A program made the position numbers and the translations under genes. DNA of 64,000 nucleotides from Agrococcus sp. SGAir0287 (lineage in GTDB: Bacteria; Actinomycetota; Actinomycetes; Actinomycetales; Microbacteriaceae): assembly GCF_005484985.1 (NCBI RefSeq), contig NZ_CP027942.1:372001-436000 (forward strand), written 5' to 3'. Positions 1 through 7,115 of the stretch are shown here, piece by piece (positions within the stretch are counted from its first letter, which is position 1; every line of letters begins with the position of its first letter). A model generated the notes under the pieces. It did not search any database. It saw only the letters and a list, made by a program, of their open reading frames with translations, and was not told the origin of the DNA.

Positions 1-1191
1 GAGCCGGGCGGCGAGCGCATCGACCTCGTCGCCGGCCGCGCCGGCCGACACGGCGACGTTGCGGGCGTGCAGGCCCATGTGACCGCGCTGGATGCCCTCG
101 GCCGACAGCGCGCGAACGGCACCGATGTTCTGCGCGAGGCCCACGGCCACGACGATGCGCGCGAGCTCGTCGGCGGTCTCGACGCCGAGCATGCGCACCG
201 CGGCCTGCGCGGCGGGATGGCTGCGGGTCGCCCCGCCGACGAGGCCGACGGGCATCGGCAGCTCGAGCGTCGCGGCGAGGTTGCCGTCGGCATCCCGCTC
301 CCACGTCGACAGCGAGCGGTACTGCCCGTCGCGGGCCGCGTGCGCGTGGGCCCCGGCCTCGACGGCTCGGGTGTCGTTGCCCGTGGCGAGCACGACGGCC
401 GTGACGCCGTTCATGATGCCCTTGTTGTGCGTCGCCGCCCGGTACGGGTCGTCGTGCGCGAGCGCGCCGGCCTCGAGCATGTCGGCGACGACCTGCGCAC
501 CGCCGACGTCCTCCGGGCGGATGCGCACGCGTGCGCGGGCGAGGCGAAGGTCGGCCTTGTTCGTGAGGATGCGCAGCAGATGCCGTCCTTCGGCGATGCT
601 CGCGAGCAGCGGCGCGGTCGCCTCGGCCATCGTGTTCACGGCGTTCGCGCCCATGGCGTCGCGCACGTCGACGACGAGGTGCACGACGAGGTGCGTGCGT
701 CCCGAGCCGTGGATGATGCGCGCGTCGAGCCGGCGGGCGCCGCCGCCGTGCTCGACGAGCCGCGGGTCCTGCGCGTTCGCGAGATCGAGCACCTCCGCCT
801 CGCGCTCGAGGATGCGGGCGCGGGCGGCGTGGACGTCGGCGACGTCGAGCAGCTGCACCTGCGCCTGCATGATCGGGCCGGTCGTCGTGGTCGTGAAGCC
901 GCCGAGCGGCCGCGCCATGCGGGCGACGTTGCTCGCCGCCGCGATGACGGAGGGCTCCTCGGTGGCCATCGGCACGAGCACCTCGCGGCCGTCGACGATG
1001 AGGTTCGTCGCGACGCCGACGGGGATGCCGATCGTGCCGATCGCGTGCTCGACCATGCGGTCGGCCTGGTCGAGGGCGATGCCGCCGTGCTCGAAGGCGC
1101 CCAGGTCGGCGCCGGTCTCGTCGGCGACGCGGGCTCGACGCTCGTGCGGTGCGAGCGAGCGGAGCCCGCTGAGGCGGGAGGTGCGTGCCAC
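1..1191 (-). CDS. Class II HMG-CoA reductase, 3' end outside window
   Basis: Interconverts HMG-CoA plus NAD(P)H and mevalonate. Class II (bacterial) signatures are visible in order: VATNLIVDG near residue 55, EEPSVIAAASN near residue 75 with the catalytic Glu, DAMGANAVNTMAE, the NKGIMNG catalytic Lys, and the C-terminal GHMGLHARN His motif. 397 codons are present; the family is usually about 430, so only the C-terminus is missing. The GTG start at 1191 has AGGAAGG 8 nt upstream. A 9-bp inverted repeat and a divergently unrelated, same-strand GAF/PucR-type regulator gene lie upstream. Whether it makes mevalonate for isoprenoids or degrades it cannot be decided, because the downstream genes are off the window; a dedicated regulator favours an inducible catabolic role (inference). 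Confidence 0.93.
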   Translation of the reverse strand, partial: MARTSRLSGLRSLAPHERRARVADETGADLGAFEHGGIALDQADRMVEHAIGTIGIPVGVATNLIVDGREVLVPMATEEPSVIAAASNVARMARPLGGFTTTTTGPIMQAQVQLLDVADVHAARARILEREAEVLDLANAQDPRLVEHGGGARRLDARIIHGSGRTHLVVHLVVDVRDAMGANAVNTMAEATAPLLASIAEGRHLLRILTNKADLRLARARVRIRPEDVGGAQVVADMLEAGALAHDDPYRAATHNKGIMNGVTAVVLATGNDTRAVEAGAHAHAARDGQYRSLSTWERDADGNLAATLELPMPVGLVGGATRSHPAAQAAVRMLGVETADELARIVVAVGLAQNIGAVRALSAEGIQRGHMGLHARNVAVSAGAAGDEVDALAARL

Positions 1192-1258
1192 GGTGCATGC
1201 CTTCCTGGCGCGCGTCGTCGCGGCGCCTGCGCCAGTCAAGCGGCGGCGGTCGCGGAAG

Positions 1259-1281
1259 GATGTGTCCTGGTCGGACACATC
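1259..1281. promoter_or_regulatory. 9-bp inverted repeat, candidate operator upstream of HMG-CoA reductase
   Basis: Arms GATGTGTCC and GGACACATC are separated by 5 nt. A further half-site-like GTGTGTCC follows near 1293. It sits about 70-90 nt upstream of the reductase start and about 45 nt downstream of the stop of the PucR-type regulator gene, so it is placed to bind that regulator. A TTGACT at 1234-1239 (minus strand) could be a -35 box, but no good -10 is visible. Confidence 0.45.
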
Positions 1282-1325
1282 GATGCGTCCGCGTGTGTCC
1301 TCGATGGGACGTCGGAGGTGGCGGC

Positions 1326-3179
1326 TCAGCCGTCGAGCGCGCGGCGGGCGAGCTCGAGCCGCACCGCGACCTCGACGCGGAAGCGGGCCTCCGGATCCGT
1401 CCACGCCGGCCCGAGCAGCGTGCCGATGCGCGCCGCTCGCTGCTTCACCGTGCTCGGATGCACCCGCAGCGCGGCGGCGGCGCCCTGCACCGATCCGCGC
1501 GCGTCGAGCAGCGCGCGCATCGTCTCGACGAGCGCCGTGCCGCGATCGGCGTCCCAGGCGAGCACGGGGGCGAGCACGGCGTCGATCGACGCCGCGGCGT
1601 CCGCGCCGTCGCCGAACAGGCCCGCGTACGGCGCGAGGGCCGCAGCATCGATCGCCGCGCCGACGCCGAGTCCGCGCGCGAGCCGGGCGCTCGCGCTCGC
1701 GCGAGCCGCCGCGTGGCGCACGCTCGAGAGCGACGGTGCCGTGGCGCCCACCGCGAGCGGGCGCTCCTGGGCCGCCGATGCTCCCGGGCCTGCGGCAGGG
1801 GAGACGGCATCCGCCGCGCCGGCGAGCGTCGCGAGCACCTCGGCGGCGGCCGACGCGGCGTCGTCGCCCTGCACGAGCACGACGAGCCCCTCGGGCGTCG
1901 GCGCCGCGAGCCACGCGGCGCGGCGGCCGGCGACCGCCAGCCCGCGGGCTCGAGCCTCCGCCGCTGCGGGCACGGCGACCGCGACCCAGGGCGCGTCGAG
2001 CGCGAGCCCTCGCGCCGCCGAGCGCCGCAGCGCGGCCTCGGGATCGCCGTCGAGCAGGTCGAGCGCGAGCTCGCCGCGCACCCGATCCTCCGCATCCGCG
2101 ACCGCCGAACGCTGCACCGCGAGGAAGGCGAGCACGAGCGCGGCGCGCTCCACGGTGCGTCGGCGCACGCCGTCGAGGGGCGCGTCGGATGCGCCGACGA
2201 GCAGGGCGCCCGGCTGCTCGCGCGAGGCGAGCACGGGCGCGACGAGCTCGACCGGACCGCGCATCGTCGTCGCGACGCCGTCCCGCGATGCGGCTGCCAG
2301 CGCCCGCCCGAGCGTGGGCACCGCATCCACGAGGGCCGCGTCGCCCGCGACGAGCCGACGCTGCTCGTCGAGCAGTGCGACCGGCCTGTCGAGCGCGGCG
2401 GCGAGCGCGGCGACGATGGCAGCGGGCTCCGCGCCGTCGACCGCTGCGCGCGCGAGCTCCGCGTGCAGGTCTGCCGCCCACTCCGCCTGTCGCTGCCGCT
2501 CGGCGGCGAGCGCCGACGCCGCGGCGACCTCCTCGAAGAGGCTCGCGACCTGCAGCACGATCGCCGCGTGACCGCCGAAGGTCGCCAGCAGCGCGATCTC
2601 GTCCGCCGTGAAGCGATGCGGTTCGCGGGTCGCCGCGAACAGCACGCCGAGCACCCGATCGCGCGCCACGAGCGGCACGCCCAGCAGCGACCGCAGGCCC
2701 TCCTCGGCGAGCACGTCGTCGATCGTCGCGTCGTGCGGCAGCGTCGTCTGCGCGTACTCCTCGACCCACTGCGGCGTGCGGGTGCGCACCGCGAGGCTCG
2801 CGACGCCCACGCCCGCCGGCACGACCATGCCGAGGAACCGCGGGGAGGCGATGCCGCGCGTCGCGCGCACGTACAGCTGATCCTCGCGCTCGACGTACGT
2901 CGAGAGGTACGCGACGTCGACGCCCATGAGGGCGAACGCGCGATCGACGATGCGCTGCAGCATCGCATCGACCTCGTGCACGTCGAGCAGGTCGCGCGTC
3001 GACGCCATGACGGCGCCGAGCTGCACGTCGCGACGCACGAGCCGCTCGCGCTCGTCGAGCAGCCGCCGCATCGCGGCCGCCGCGTCCGGGTCCGGCAGCG
3101 CAGCCCGGATGCGGTCGTCGTCGACGACGGCGCCGCCGACGGCGTCGTCGAGCATGCTCGACAGCGGCGACGCATCCAT
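1326..3179 (-). CDS. GAF-domain, PucR/CdaR-type transcriptional regulator
   Basis: 617 aa, probably a cytoplasmic DNA-binding regulator. An N-terminal helical region (to about residue 50) is followed by a GAF sensor domain (about 55-210, including LLGVPLVARDRVLGVL), an alanine-rich middle region, and a C-terminal PucR-type helix-turn-helix near residues 565-600 (ARGSVQGAAAALRVHPSTVK), the layout of GAF plus HTH_30 regulators. The ATG at 3179 begins MDASPLSS; a longer frame upstream would run into the neighbouring gene. It lies 134 nt upstream of the HMG-CoA reductase on the same strand, with a palindrome in between, so it probably controls that gene. The ligand is unknown. Confidence 0.85.
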   Translation of the reverse strand: MDASPLSSMLDDAVGGAVVDDDRIRAALPDPDAAAAMRRLLDERERLVRRDVQLGAVMASTRDLLDVHEVDAMLQRIVDRAFALMGVDVAYLSTYVEREDQLYVRATRGIASPRFLGMVVPAGVGVASLAVRTRTPQWVEEYAQTTLPHDATIDDVLAEEGLRSLLGVPLVARDRVLGVLFAATREPHRFTADEIALLATFGGHAAIVLQVASLFEEVAAASALAAERQRQAEWAADLHAELARAAVDGAEPAAIVAALAAALDRPVALLDEQRRLVAGDAALVDAVPTLGRALAAASRDGVATTMRGPVELVAPVLASREQPGALLVGASDAPLDGVRRRTVERAALVLAFLAVQRSAVADAEDRVRGELALDLLDGDPEAALRRSAARGLALDAPWVAVAVPAAAEARARGLAVAGRRAAWLAAPTPEGLVVLVQGDDAASAAAEVLATLAGAADAVSPAAGPGASAAQERPLAVGATAPSLSSVRHAAARASASARLARGLGVGAAIDAAALAPYAGLFGDGADAAASIDAVLAPVLAWDADRGTALVETMRALLDARGSVQGAAAALRVHPSTVKQRAARIGTLLGPAWTDPEARFRVEVAVRLELARRALDG

Positions 3180-3193
3180 GGGTCGATGCTGCC

Positions 3194-3580
3194 CTAGGGG
3201 GCCGGCGGGGGCCACTCCGTGAGCGGCGCGGCCGGCTCGAGCACGCCGGGCTCGACCGGCACGTCGAGCTCGTAGCGGACCGGCGCCGCGCCGTCGATCG
3301 AGCCGAGCCGATCCTCCACGAGCGCGACGCGCGCCGGCGACACCTCGGCGATGCGTACGCGCACCGCGAGACCCTCCTCGATCGCGTACGACCAGGTGCC
3401 GTCGAGCCACGCGATCGAGTGCTCGTCGAGCATCGCCTCGATGGCGTGCCACTCGGCCGGATCGCCCATGGGGCGCCCCAGCAGGTCGACCGCCTGGAAC
3501 AGCGCGCCCTCTGCGAGCCGCACGTAGCCCACGACCTCGCCGTCGGCGCGGCGATGCGGCATCCAGTCGTCGGGGATCAC
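3194..3580 (-). CDS. Hypothetical protein, 128 aa
   Basis: No recognised domain. The product is acidic and proline-rich at the C-terminus (ends TEWPPPAP), with no signal peptide or membrane segment. It probably forms a small beta-rich cytoplasmic domain (alternating VRVRIAEVSPARVALVEDRL). The GTG start at 3580 is preceded by TAGGGT 7 nt upstream, which looks like a -10 box of a leaderless transcript. It ends 14 nt before the start of the PucR-type regulator, so the two are probably cotranscribed. Composition and codon use match the neighbours, so I take it as a real gene. Confidence 0.7.
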   Translation of the reverse strand: MIPDDWMPHRRADGEVVGYVRLAEGALFQAVDLLGRPMGDPAEWHAIEAMLDEHSIAWLDGTWSYAIEEGLAVRVRIAEVSPARVALVEDRLGSIDGAAPVRYELDVPVEPGVLEPAAPLTEWPPPAP

Positions 3581-3587
3581 CCGCGGA

Positions 3588-3593
3588 ACCCTA
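3588..3593 (-). promoter_or_regulatory. -10 box TAGGGT of hypothetical gene (leaderless type)
   Basis: TAGGGT ends 7 nt before the GTG at 3580, so transcription would start at or next to the start codon. Confidence 0.5.
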
Positions 3594-3642
3594 CCCCCTC
3601 GCGCGCGCGGGCGAGCAGCCCGCGCACGAGCGCCGCGAGAGG

Positions 3643-3648
3643 CGTAGC
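3643..3648 (+). promoter_or_regulatory. -10 box TAGCGT of sugar porter gene
   Basis: TAGCGT lies 35 nt before the ATG at 3684. This leaves a leader of about 29 nt containing the GGGAGCGG ribosome site. Confidence 0.5.
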
Positions 3649-3683
3649 GTGCCAGGGCACGAGACCTCGAGGGAGCGGCGACC

Positions 3684-5111
3684 ATGGCGAGCGACGGACA
3701 CAGCAGGATCAACGCCCGAGTCGTCGGCATCGCGATCGCCGCCGCGCTCGGCGGCTTCCTCTTCGGCTTTGACACCGCCGTCATCAACGGCGCCGTGGAC
3801 GCGCTCGCCGGCGAGTTCGCGCTCGACGCCGCCATCAAGGGCTTCGCCGTCTCGTCGGCGCTGCTCGGCTGCGTCGCCGGCGCCTGGTTCGCCGGCCAGA
3901 TCGCCAACCGGTTCGGCCGCATCCCCGTGATGCTCGTCGCCGCCGTGCTCTTCCTCGCCTCGTCGATCGGCTCGGGCCTCGCGTTCGGGGTCGTCGACCT
4001 CATCGTGTGGCGCGTCATCGGCGGCCTCGGCGTCGGCGCGGCCTCCGTCATCGCACCCGCCTACATCGCCGAGGTGTCGCCCGCCCACGTGCGCGGTCGG
4101 CTCGGCTCGCTGCAGCAGCTCGCGATCGTGCTCGGCATCTTCGCCGCGCTGCTGTCGAACGCCGCGCTCGCCGCGGGCGCCAGCGGGGCAGCCGGCCAGC
4201 TCTGGTTCGGGCTGCCCGCCTGGCGATGGATGTTCATGGCTGAGGCGATCCCGGCGGTGATCTACGGGATCATGGCCATCCGGCTGCCCGAGTCGCCTCG
4301 CTTCCTCGTCGCACGCGGCGACGTCGACAAGGCGTCCCAGGTGCTGCTCGACTTCACCGGCGAGCCCGACGTCAACCTGCGCATCCAGCAGATCCGCACG
4401 TCCCTCGAGCGCGAGGACCGGGAGTCGCTGCGCGACCTGCTCGGGTCGCGGCTCGGGCTGAAGCCCATCGTGTGGGTGGGCATCCTGCTGTCGGTGTTCC
4501 AGCAGTTCGTGGGCATCAACGTGATCTTCTACTACTCGACGACGCTGTGGCGGTCGGTCGGCTTCGACGAGTCGGATGCGCTGCTCACGAGCGTCATCAC
4601 GTCGGTGACGAACATCCTGGTGACGATCGTCGCGATCCTCATCATCGACAAGGTGGGCCGGCGCCTCATGCTGCTCGTCGGCTCCGCCGTCATGGCGGTG
4701 TCGCTCGGCACGATGGCGCTCGCGTTCTCGTTCGCGACGCTGAACGGCGACGGCGAGGCGGTGCTCGACGCGCCGTGGTCGACGATCGCGCTCGTCGCGG
4801 CGAACCTCTTCGTCGTCGGCTTCGGCGCGACGTGGGGCCCCGTGGTGTGGGTGCTGCTCGGCGAGATGTTCCCGAACCGCATCCGCGCCGGCGCGCTGGC
4901 CGTCGCCGCCGCGGCGCAGTGGCTCGCGAACTTCGTCATCTCGACGACGTTCCCGATCTTCGCGGAGATCGGCCTCACGTTCGCGTACGGCTTCTACGCC
5001 GCGTTCGCCGTGCTGTCGTTCGTCTTCGTGCTGTGGCGCGTGCCCGAGACGAAGGGCGTGGAGCTCGAGGACATGCCCGAGGAGCTCGAGGTGCGCAAGC
5101 GCGGCTCGTAG
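3684..5111 (+). CDS. MFS sugar porter family transporter
   Basis: 475 aa, the usual length of the sugar porter (SP) family of proton/sugar symporters and uniporters. Twelve hydrophobic segments are apparent. SP signatures: LGGFLFGFDTAVI at TM1, NRFGRIP after TM2, PESPRFL at the end of TM6, QQFVGIN at TM7, DKVGRR in the TM8-9 loop and VPETKG at the C-terminus. The ATG at 3684 follows GGGAGCGG. The QQFVGIN motif is typical of glucose/xylose/myo-inositol carriers, but the substrate cannot be read from sequence. It stands alone, followed by a 120-bp inverted-repeat element rather than sugar-metabolism genes. Confidence 0.9.
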   Translation: MASDGHSRINARVVGIAIAAALGGFLFGFDTAVINGAVDALAGEFALDAAIKGFAVSSALLGCVAGAWFAGQIANRFGRIPVMLVAAVLFLASSIGSGLAFGVVDLIVWRVIGGLGVGAASVIAPAYIAEVSPAHVRGRLGSLQQLAIVLGIFAALLSNAALAAGASGAAGQLWFGLPAWRWMFMAEAIPAVIYGIMAIRLPESPRFLVARGDVDKASQVLLDFTGEPDVNLRIQQIRTSLEREDRESLRDLLGSRLGLKPIVWVGILLSVFQQFVGINVIFYYSTTLWRSVGFDESDALLTSVITSVTNILVTIVAILIIDKVGRRLMLLVGSAVMAVSLGTMALAFSFATLNGDGEAVLDAPWSTIALVAANLFVVGFGATWGPVVWVLLGEMFPNRIRAGALAVAAAAQWLANFVISTTFPIFAEIGLTFAYGFYAAFAVLSFVFVLWRVPETKGVELEDMPEELEVRKRGS

Positions 5112-5130
5112 CGCCTGGCTCGACGCGGTC

Positions 5131-5250
5131 CGAACGAGCGACGACTGGCCACGAACGGCTGGGAGTGGCCACGAGTGGTGCGACGGTGGCCACGAACGGC
5201 GACCATCGGCCAAGAAGGGCTGCCCTTCGTGGCCAGTCATCGACCGTTCG
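5131..5250. repeat. Palindromic intergenic element, TGGCCACGAA family
   Basis: Terminal 25-bp inverted repeats (5131-5155 and 5226-5250) match at 22 of 25 positions. Inside are two further direct copies of a TGGCCACGA core (near 5166 and 5188). It fills the gap after the sugar porter gene and could act as a terminator or as a mobile palindrome. No coding potential is seen. Confidence 0.7.
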
Positions 5251-5299
5251 GGGCCGATCGATGGATCGTCGGCGCGGCACGGGACGCTGACGCCGGGGC

Positions 5300-5305
5300 T
5301 AGCGT
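5300..5305 (+). promoter_or_regulatory. -10 box TAGCGT, 6 nt before start
   Basis: TAGCGT, then GGAGGG, then the ATG at 5312. The six intervening bases could also serve as a Shine-Dalgarno if transcription began further upstream. Confidence 0.5.
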
Positions 5306-5311
5306 GGAGGG

Positions 5312-5908
5312 ATGCTGCGCGAGCGCCTGTACCCGACGCCGCGCGGCGTCGTGCTGGGGCAGACGGGCACGGGATGGCTCGGCCTCGTCTCGTCGTGGGT
5401 GCTCCTCGGCTACGGGTCGGTGCTCGCGGCGCTGTCTGGCTCGGGGCTCGCGGACCTCTCCCTCGCGTGCGCCGCATCCGAACGCGTGTGCGGTGCAGCC
5501 GCCTGGGGAGGGCTGATCGCGGGCGTCGTCACCATGGCGGTCTCGGTGCTCTTCTCGATCGTCATCGCACGCGGCTTCGGACCGCCGGTGCGATGGTGGA
5601 TCGTGCCGGCCGCCGTCGGCGCGCTCGGCGCAGGGCTCGCGCTCGGCGCGCTGCTCGGTCGAGGCGCCGTGCCCGTGCCGCTGCTCGCGGCCGGCGCGGC
5701 GGTGCTCGCGCTCGCGATCGTGCTCGCCGCGCTCTGCCTCAGACGCGGCAAGGCGGCGGTCTACGGATGGGTGCGGCTCGATGGGCTCTCGGCGCGCGAG
5801 GTGCCCCTGCGCGGCGCCGAGGTGCTGCTGCCTGCGGCAGCCGTCGCATCCTTCGCGGCTGCCGCGGCGTTCGCCGTGCACACGGCGCGCCTGCTCGCGT
5901 CCGGCTGA
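5312..5908 (+). CDS. Multi-pass membrane protein, unknown function
   Basis: 198 aa with about five hydrophobic segments (roughly residues 22-45, 65-88, 95-118, 122-142, 170-192). There is no signal peptide and no catalytic motif. Two cysteines (around residues 52 and 59) fall in the first extracytoplasmic loop and could form a disulfide. The ATG at 5312 is preceded by GGAGGG and by a TAGCGT box. It converges with the HAD phosphatase gene; a palindromic element lies between them. I do not recognise the family. Confidence 0.65.
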   Translation: MLRERLYPTPRGVVLGQTGTGWLGLVSSWVLLGYGSVLAALSGSGLADLSLACAASERVCGAAAWGGLIAGVVTMAVSVLFSIVIARGFGPPVRWWIVPAAVGALGAGLALGALLGRGAVPVPLLAAGAAVLALAIVLAALCLRRGKAAVYGWVRLDGLSAREVPLRGAEVLLPAAAVASFAAAAAFAVHTARLLASG

Positions 5909-5925
5909 CCCGGACCCGTCCCGGG

Positions 5926-6019
5926 GACTGGTCCCAGGTGCACCGCCCCGGTCGCAGTCCCAGGGTGACTGGTCGCAGGTGCACCGAGGGTGCGATCAGT
6001 CGAGTGCAGCTGCGACCAG
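5926..6019. repeat. Palindromic intergenic element, CTGGTCGCAGGTGCAC family, likely bidirectional terminator
   Basis: The core GACTGGTCnCAGGTGCACC occurs twice in direct orientation (5926-5944 and 5967-5985) and once inverted. The stem 5969-5984 / 6004-6019 pairs at 15 of 16 positions around a 19-nt loop. It lies between two convergent genes. Confidence 0.65.
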
Positions 6020-6065
6020 ACCGCCAGGATGCGGCAGCGCAGTCGCCGAGACGCGCCGGCGCGCG

Positions 6066-6890
6066 TCACACGTCGGCGTGCGGCGGCTCCGCGTCGACGT
6101 CCGACTCGCGCGGCTCCGCGACGACGAGCTCGTGCACGCCCGAGACGATCTCGTCGGGGCGGAAGGGGAACTGGTCGATCGACGCCTGCGTCGTGATGCC
6201 CGTGAGCACGAGCACCGTGTGCAGGCCCGCCTCCATGCCGGCGATGATGTCCGTGTCCATGCGGTCGCCGATCATGCCCGTGTTCTCGGAGTGGGCGCCG
6301 ATCTTGTTGAGCGCCGAGCGGAACATCATGGGGTTCGGCTTGCCGACGACGTACGGCTGCTTGCCCGTCGCGGAGGTGATGAGCGCGGCGACCGAGCCGG
6401 TCGCGGGCAGCGGACCCTCGGGGCTCGGACCTGTGGCGTCGGGATTCGTCGTGATGAATCGGGCACCGCCGTCGATGAGGCGGATGGCCTTCGTGATGGC
6501 CTCGAACGAGTAGTCGCGCACCTCGCCGAGCACGACGAAGTCGGGATCCGTCTCCGTCATCGTGAAGCCCGCGTCGTGGAGCGCCGTGATGATGCCCGCC
6601 TGTCCGAGCACGTAGGCCGATCCGCCGGGCATCTGCTGCTTCAGGAACTCGGCCGTCGCGAGCGCCGACGTCCAGATGCGCTCCTCGGGCACGTCGAGCC
6701 CGGATGCGCGCAGCCGGGCGGCGAGGTCGCGCGGCGTGAACATCGAGTTGTTCGTGAGCACGAGGAACTCGGTGCCCGCGTCGGTCCACTGCTCGATGAG
6801 CGCCTGGGCGCCCGGCAGCGCGTGGTTCTCGTGGACGAGCACGCCGTCCATGTCCGTCAGCCAGCACTCGATGTCGCTGCGATCGCGCAT
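6066..6890 (-). CDS. HAD-IIA family hydrolase (NagD-like phosphatase)
   Basis: 274 aa, cytoplasmic. HAD motif I is CWLTDMDGVLVHEN (nucleophile Asp near residue 13), motif II is FLVLTNNS, the C2 cap occupies the middle, motif III Lys lies in VVGKPNPMMF and motif IV is MIGDRMDTDI. This is the layout of NagD and p-nitrophenyl-phosphatase-like sugar or nucleotide phosphatases; the natural substrate is unknown. The ATG at 6890 has TACCGT six bases upstream and no Shine-Dalgarno, suggesting a leaderless mRNA. It is single and divergent from the giant surface protein gene. Confidence 0.92.
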   Translation of the reverse strand: MRDRSDIECWLTDMDGVLVHENHALPGAQALIEQWTDAGTEFLVLTNNSMFTPRDLAARLRASGLDVPEERIWTSALATAEFLKQQMPGGSAYVLGQAGIITALHDAGFTMTETDPDFVVLGEVRDYSFEAITKAIRLIDGGARFITTNPDATGPSPEGPLPATGSVAALITSATGKQPYVVGKPNPMMFRSALNKIGAHSENTGMIGDRMDTDIIAGMEAGLHTVLVLTGITTQASIDQFPFRPDEIVSGVHELVVAEPRESDVDAEPPHADV

Positions 6891-6896
6891 GCGTCG

Positions 6897-6902
6897 ACGG
6901 TA
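6897..6902 (-). promoter_or_regulatory. -10 box TACCGT of HAD gene (leaderless type)
   Basis: TACCGT ends 6 nt before the ATG at 6890. Confidence 0.55.
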
Positions 6903-7032
6903 CCGCGCGGCGTGCGTGCCTGGGCGTGTCGCGTGGAGGCGGCGCACCGTCCTGCCCAGCGCTGGCGCGGCGGACGTTCGCGCAGCGATGCCGAATCGAT
7001 GTCTCTGCCTATCGCGCAGAATTCCGATCCGG

Positions 7033-7038
7033 TAGCGT
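7033..7038 (+). promoter_or_regulatory. -10 box TAGCGT of giant surface protein gene
   Basis: TAGCGT lies 78 nt before the ATG at 7116. An in-frame ATG at 6999 lies upstream of this box and would not be transcribed from it, which supports the 7116 start. Confidence 0.45.
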
Positions 7039-7115
7039 TCGAGGCGAGACGCGTGTCGACTCGAGCTCCACCCGCTGCGCCGATCGTCCCTGCCCCTGCA
7101 CCACCCGAGGCTCCG

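Noticed and set aside
67..3197. Long plus-strand reading frames over 0-3.2 kb
   Set aside because: Arg/Ala-rich, no domains; they are shadows of the HMG-CoA reductase and PucR-type regulator on the minus strand.
6999..7115. ATG at 6999 as start of the giant protein
   Set aside because: No ribosome site; it lies upstream of the probable -10 box (7033) and would put 39 extra residues before the signal peptide.
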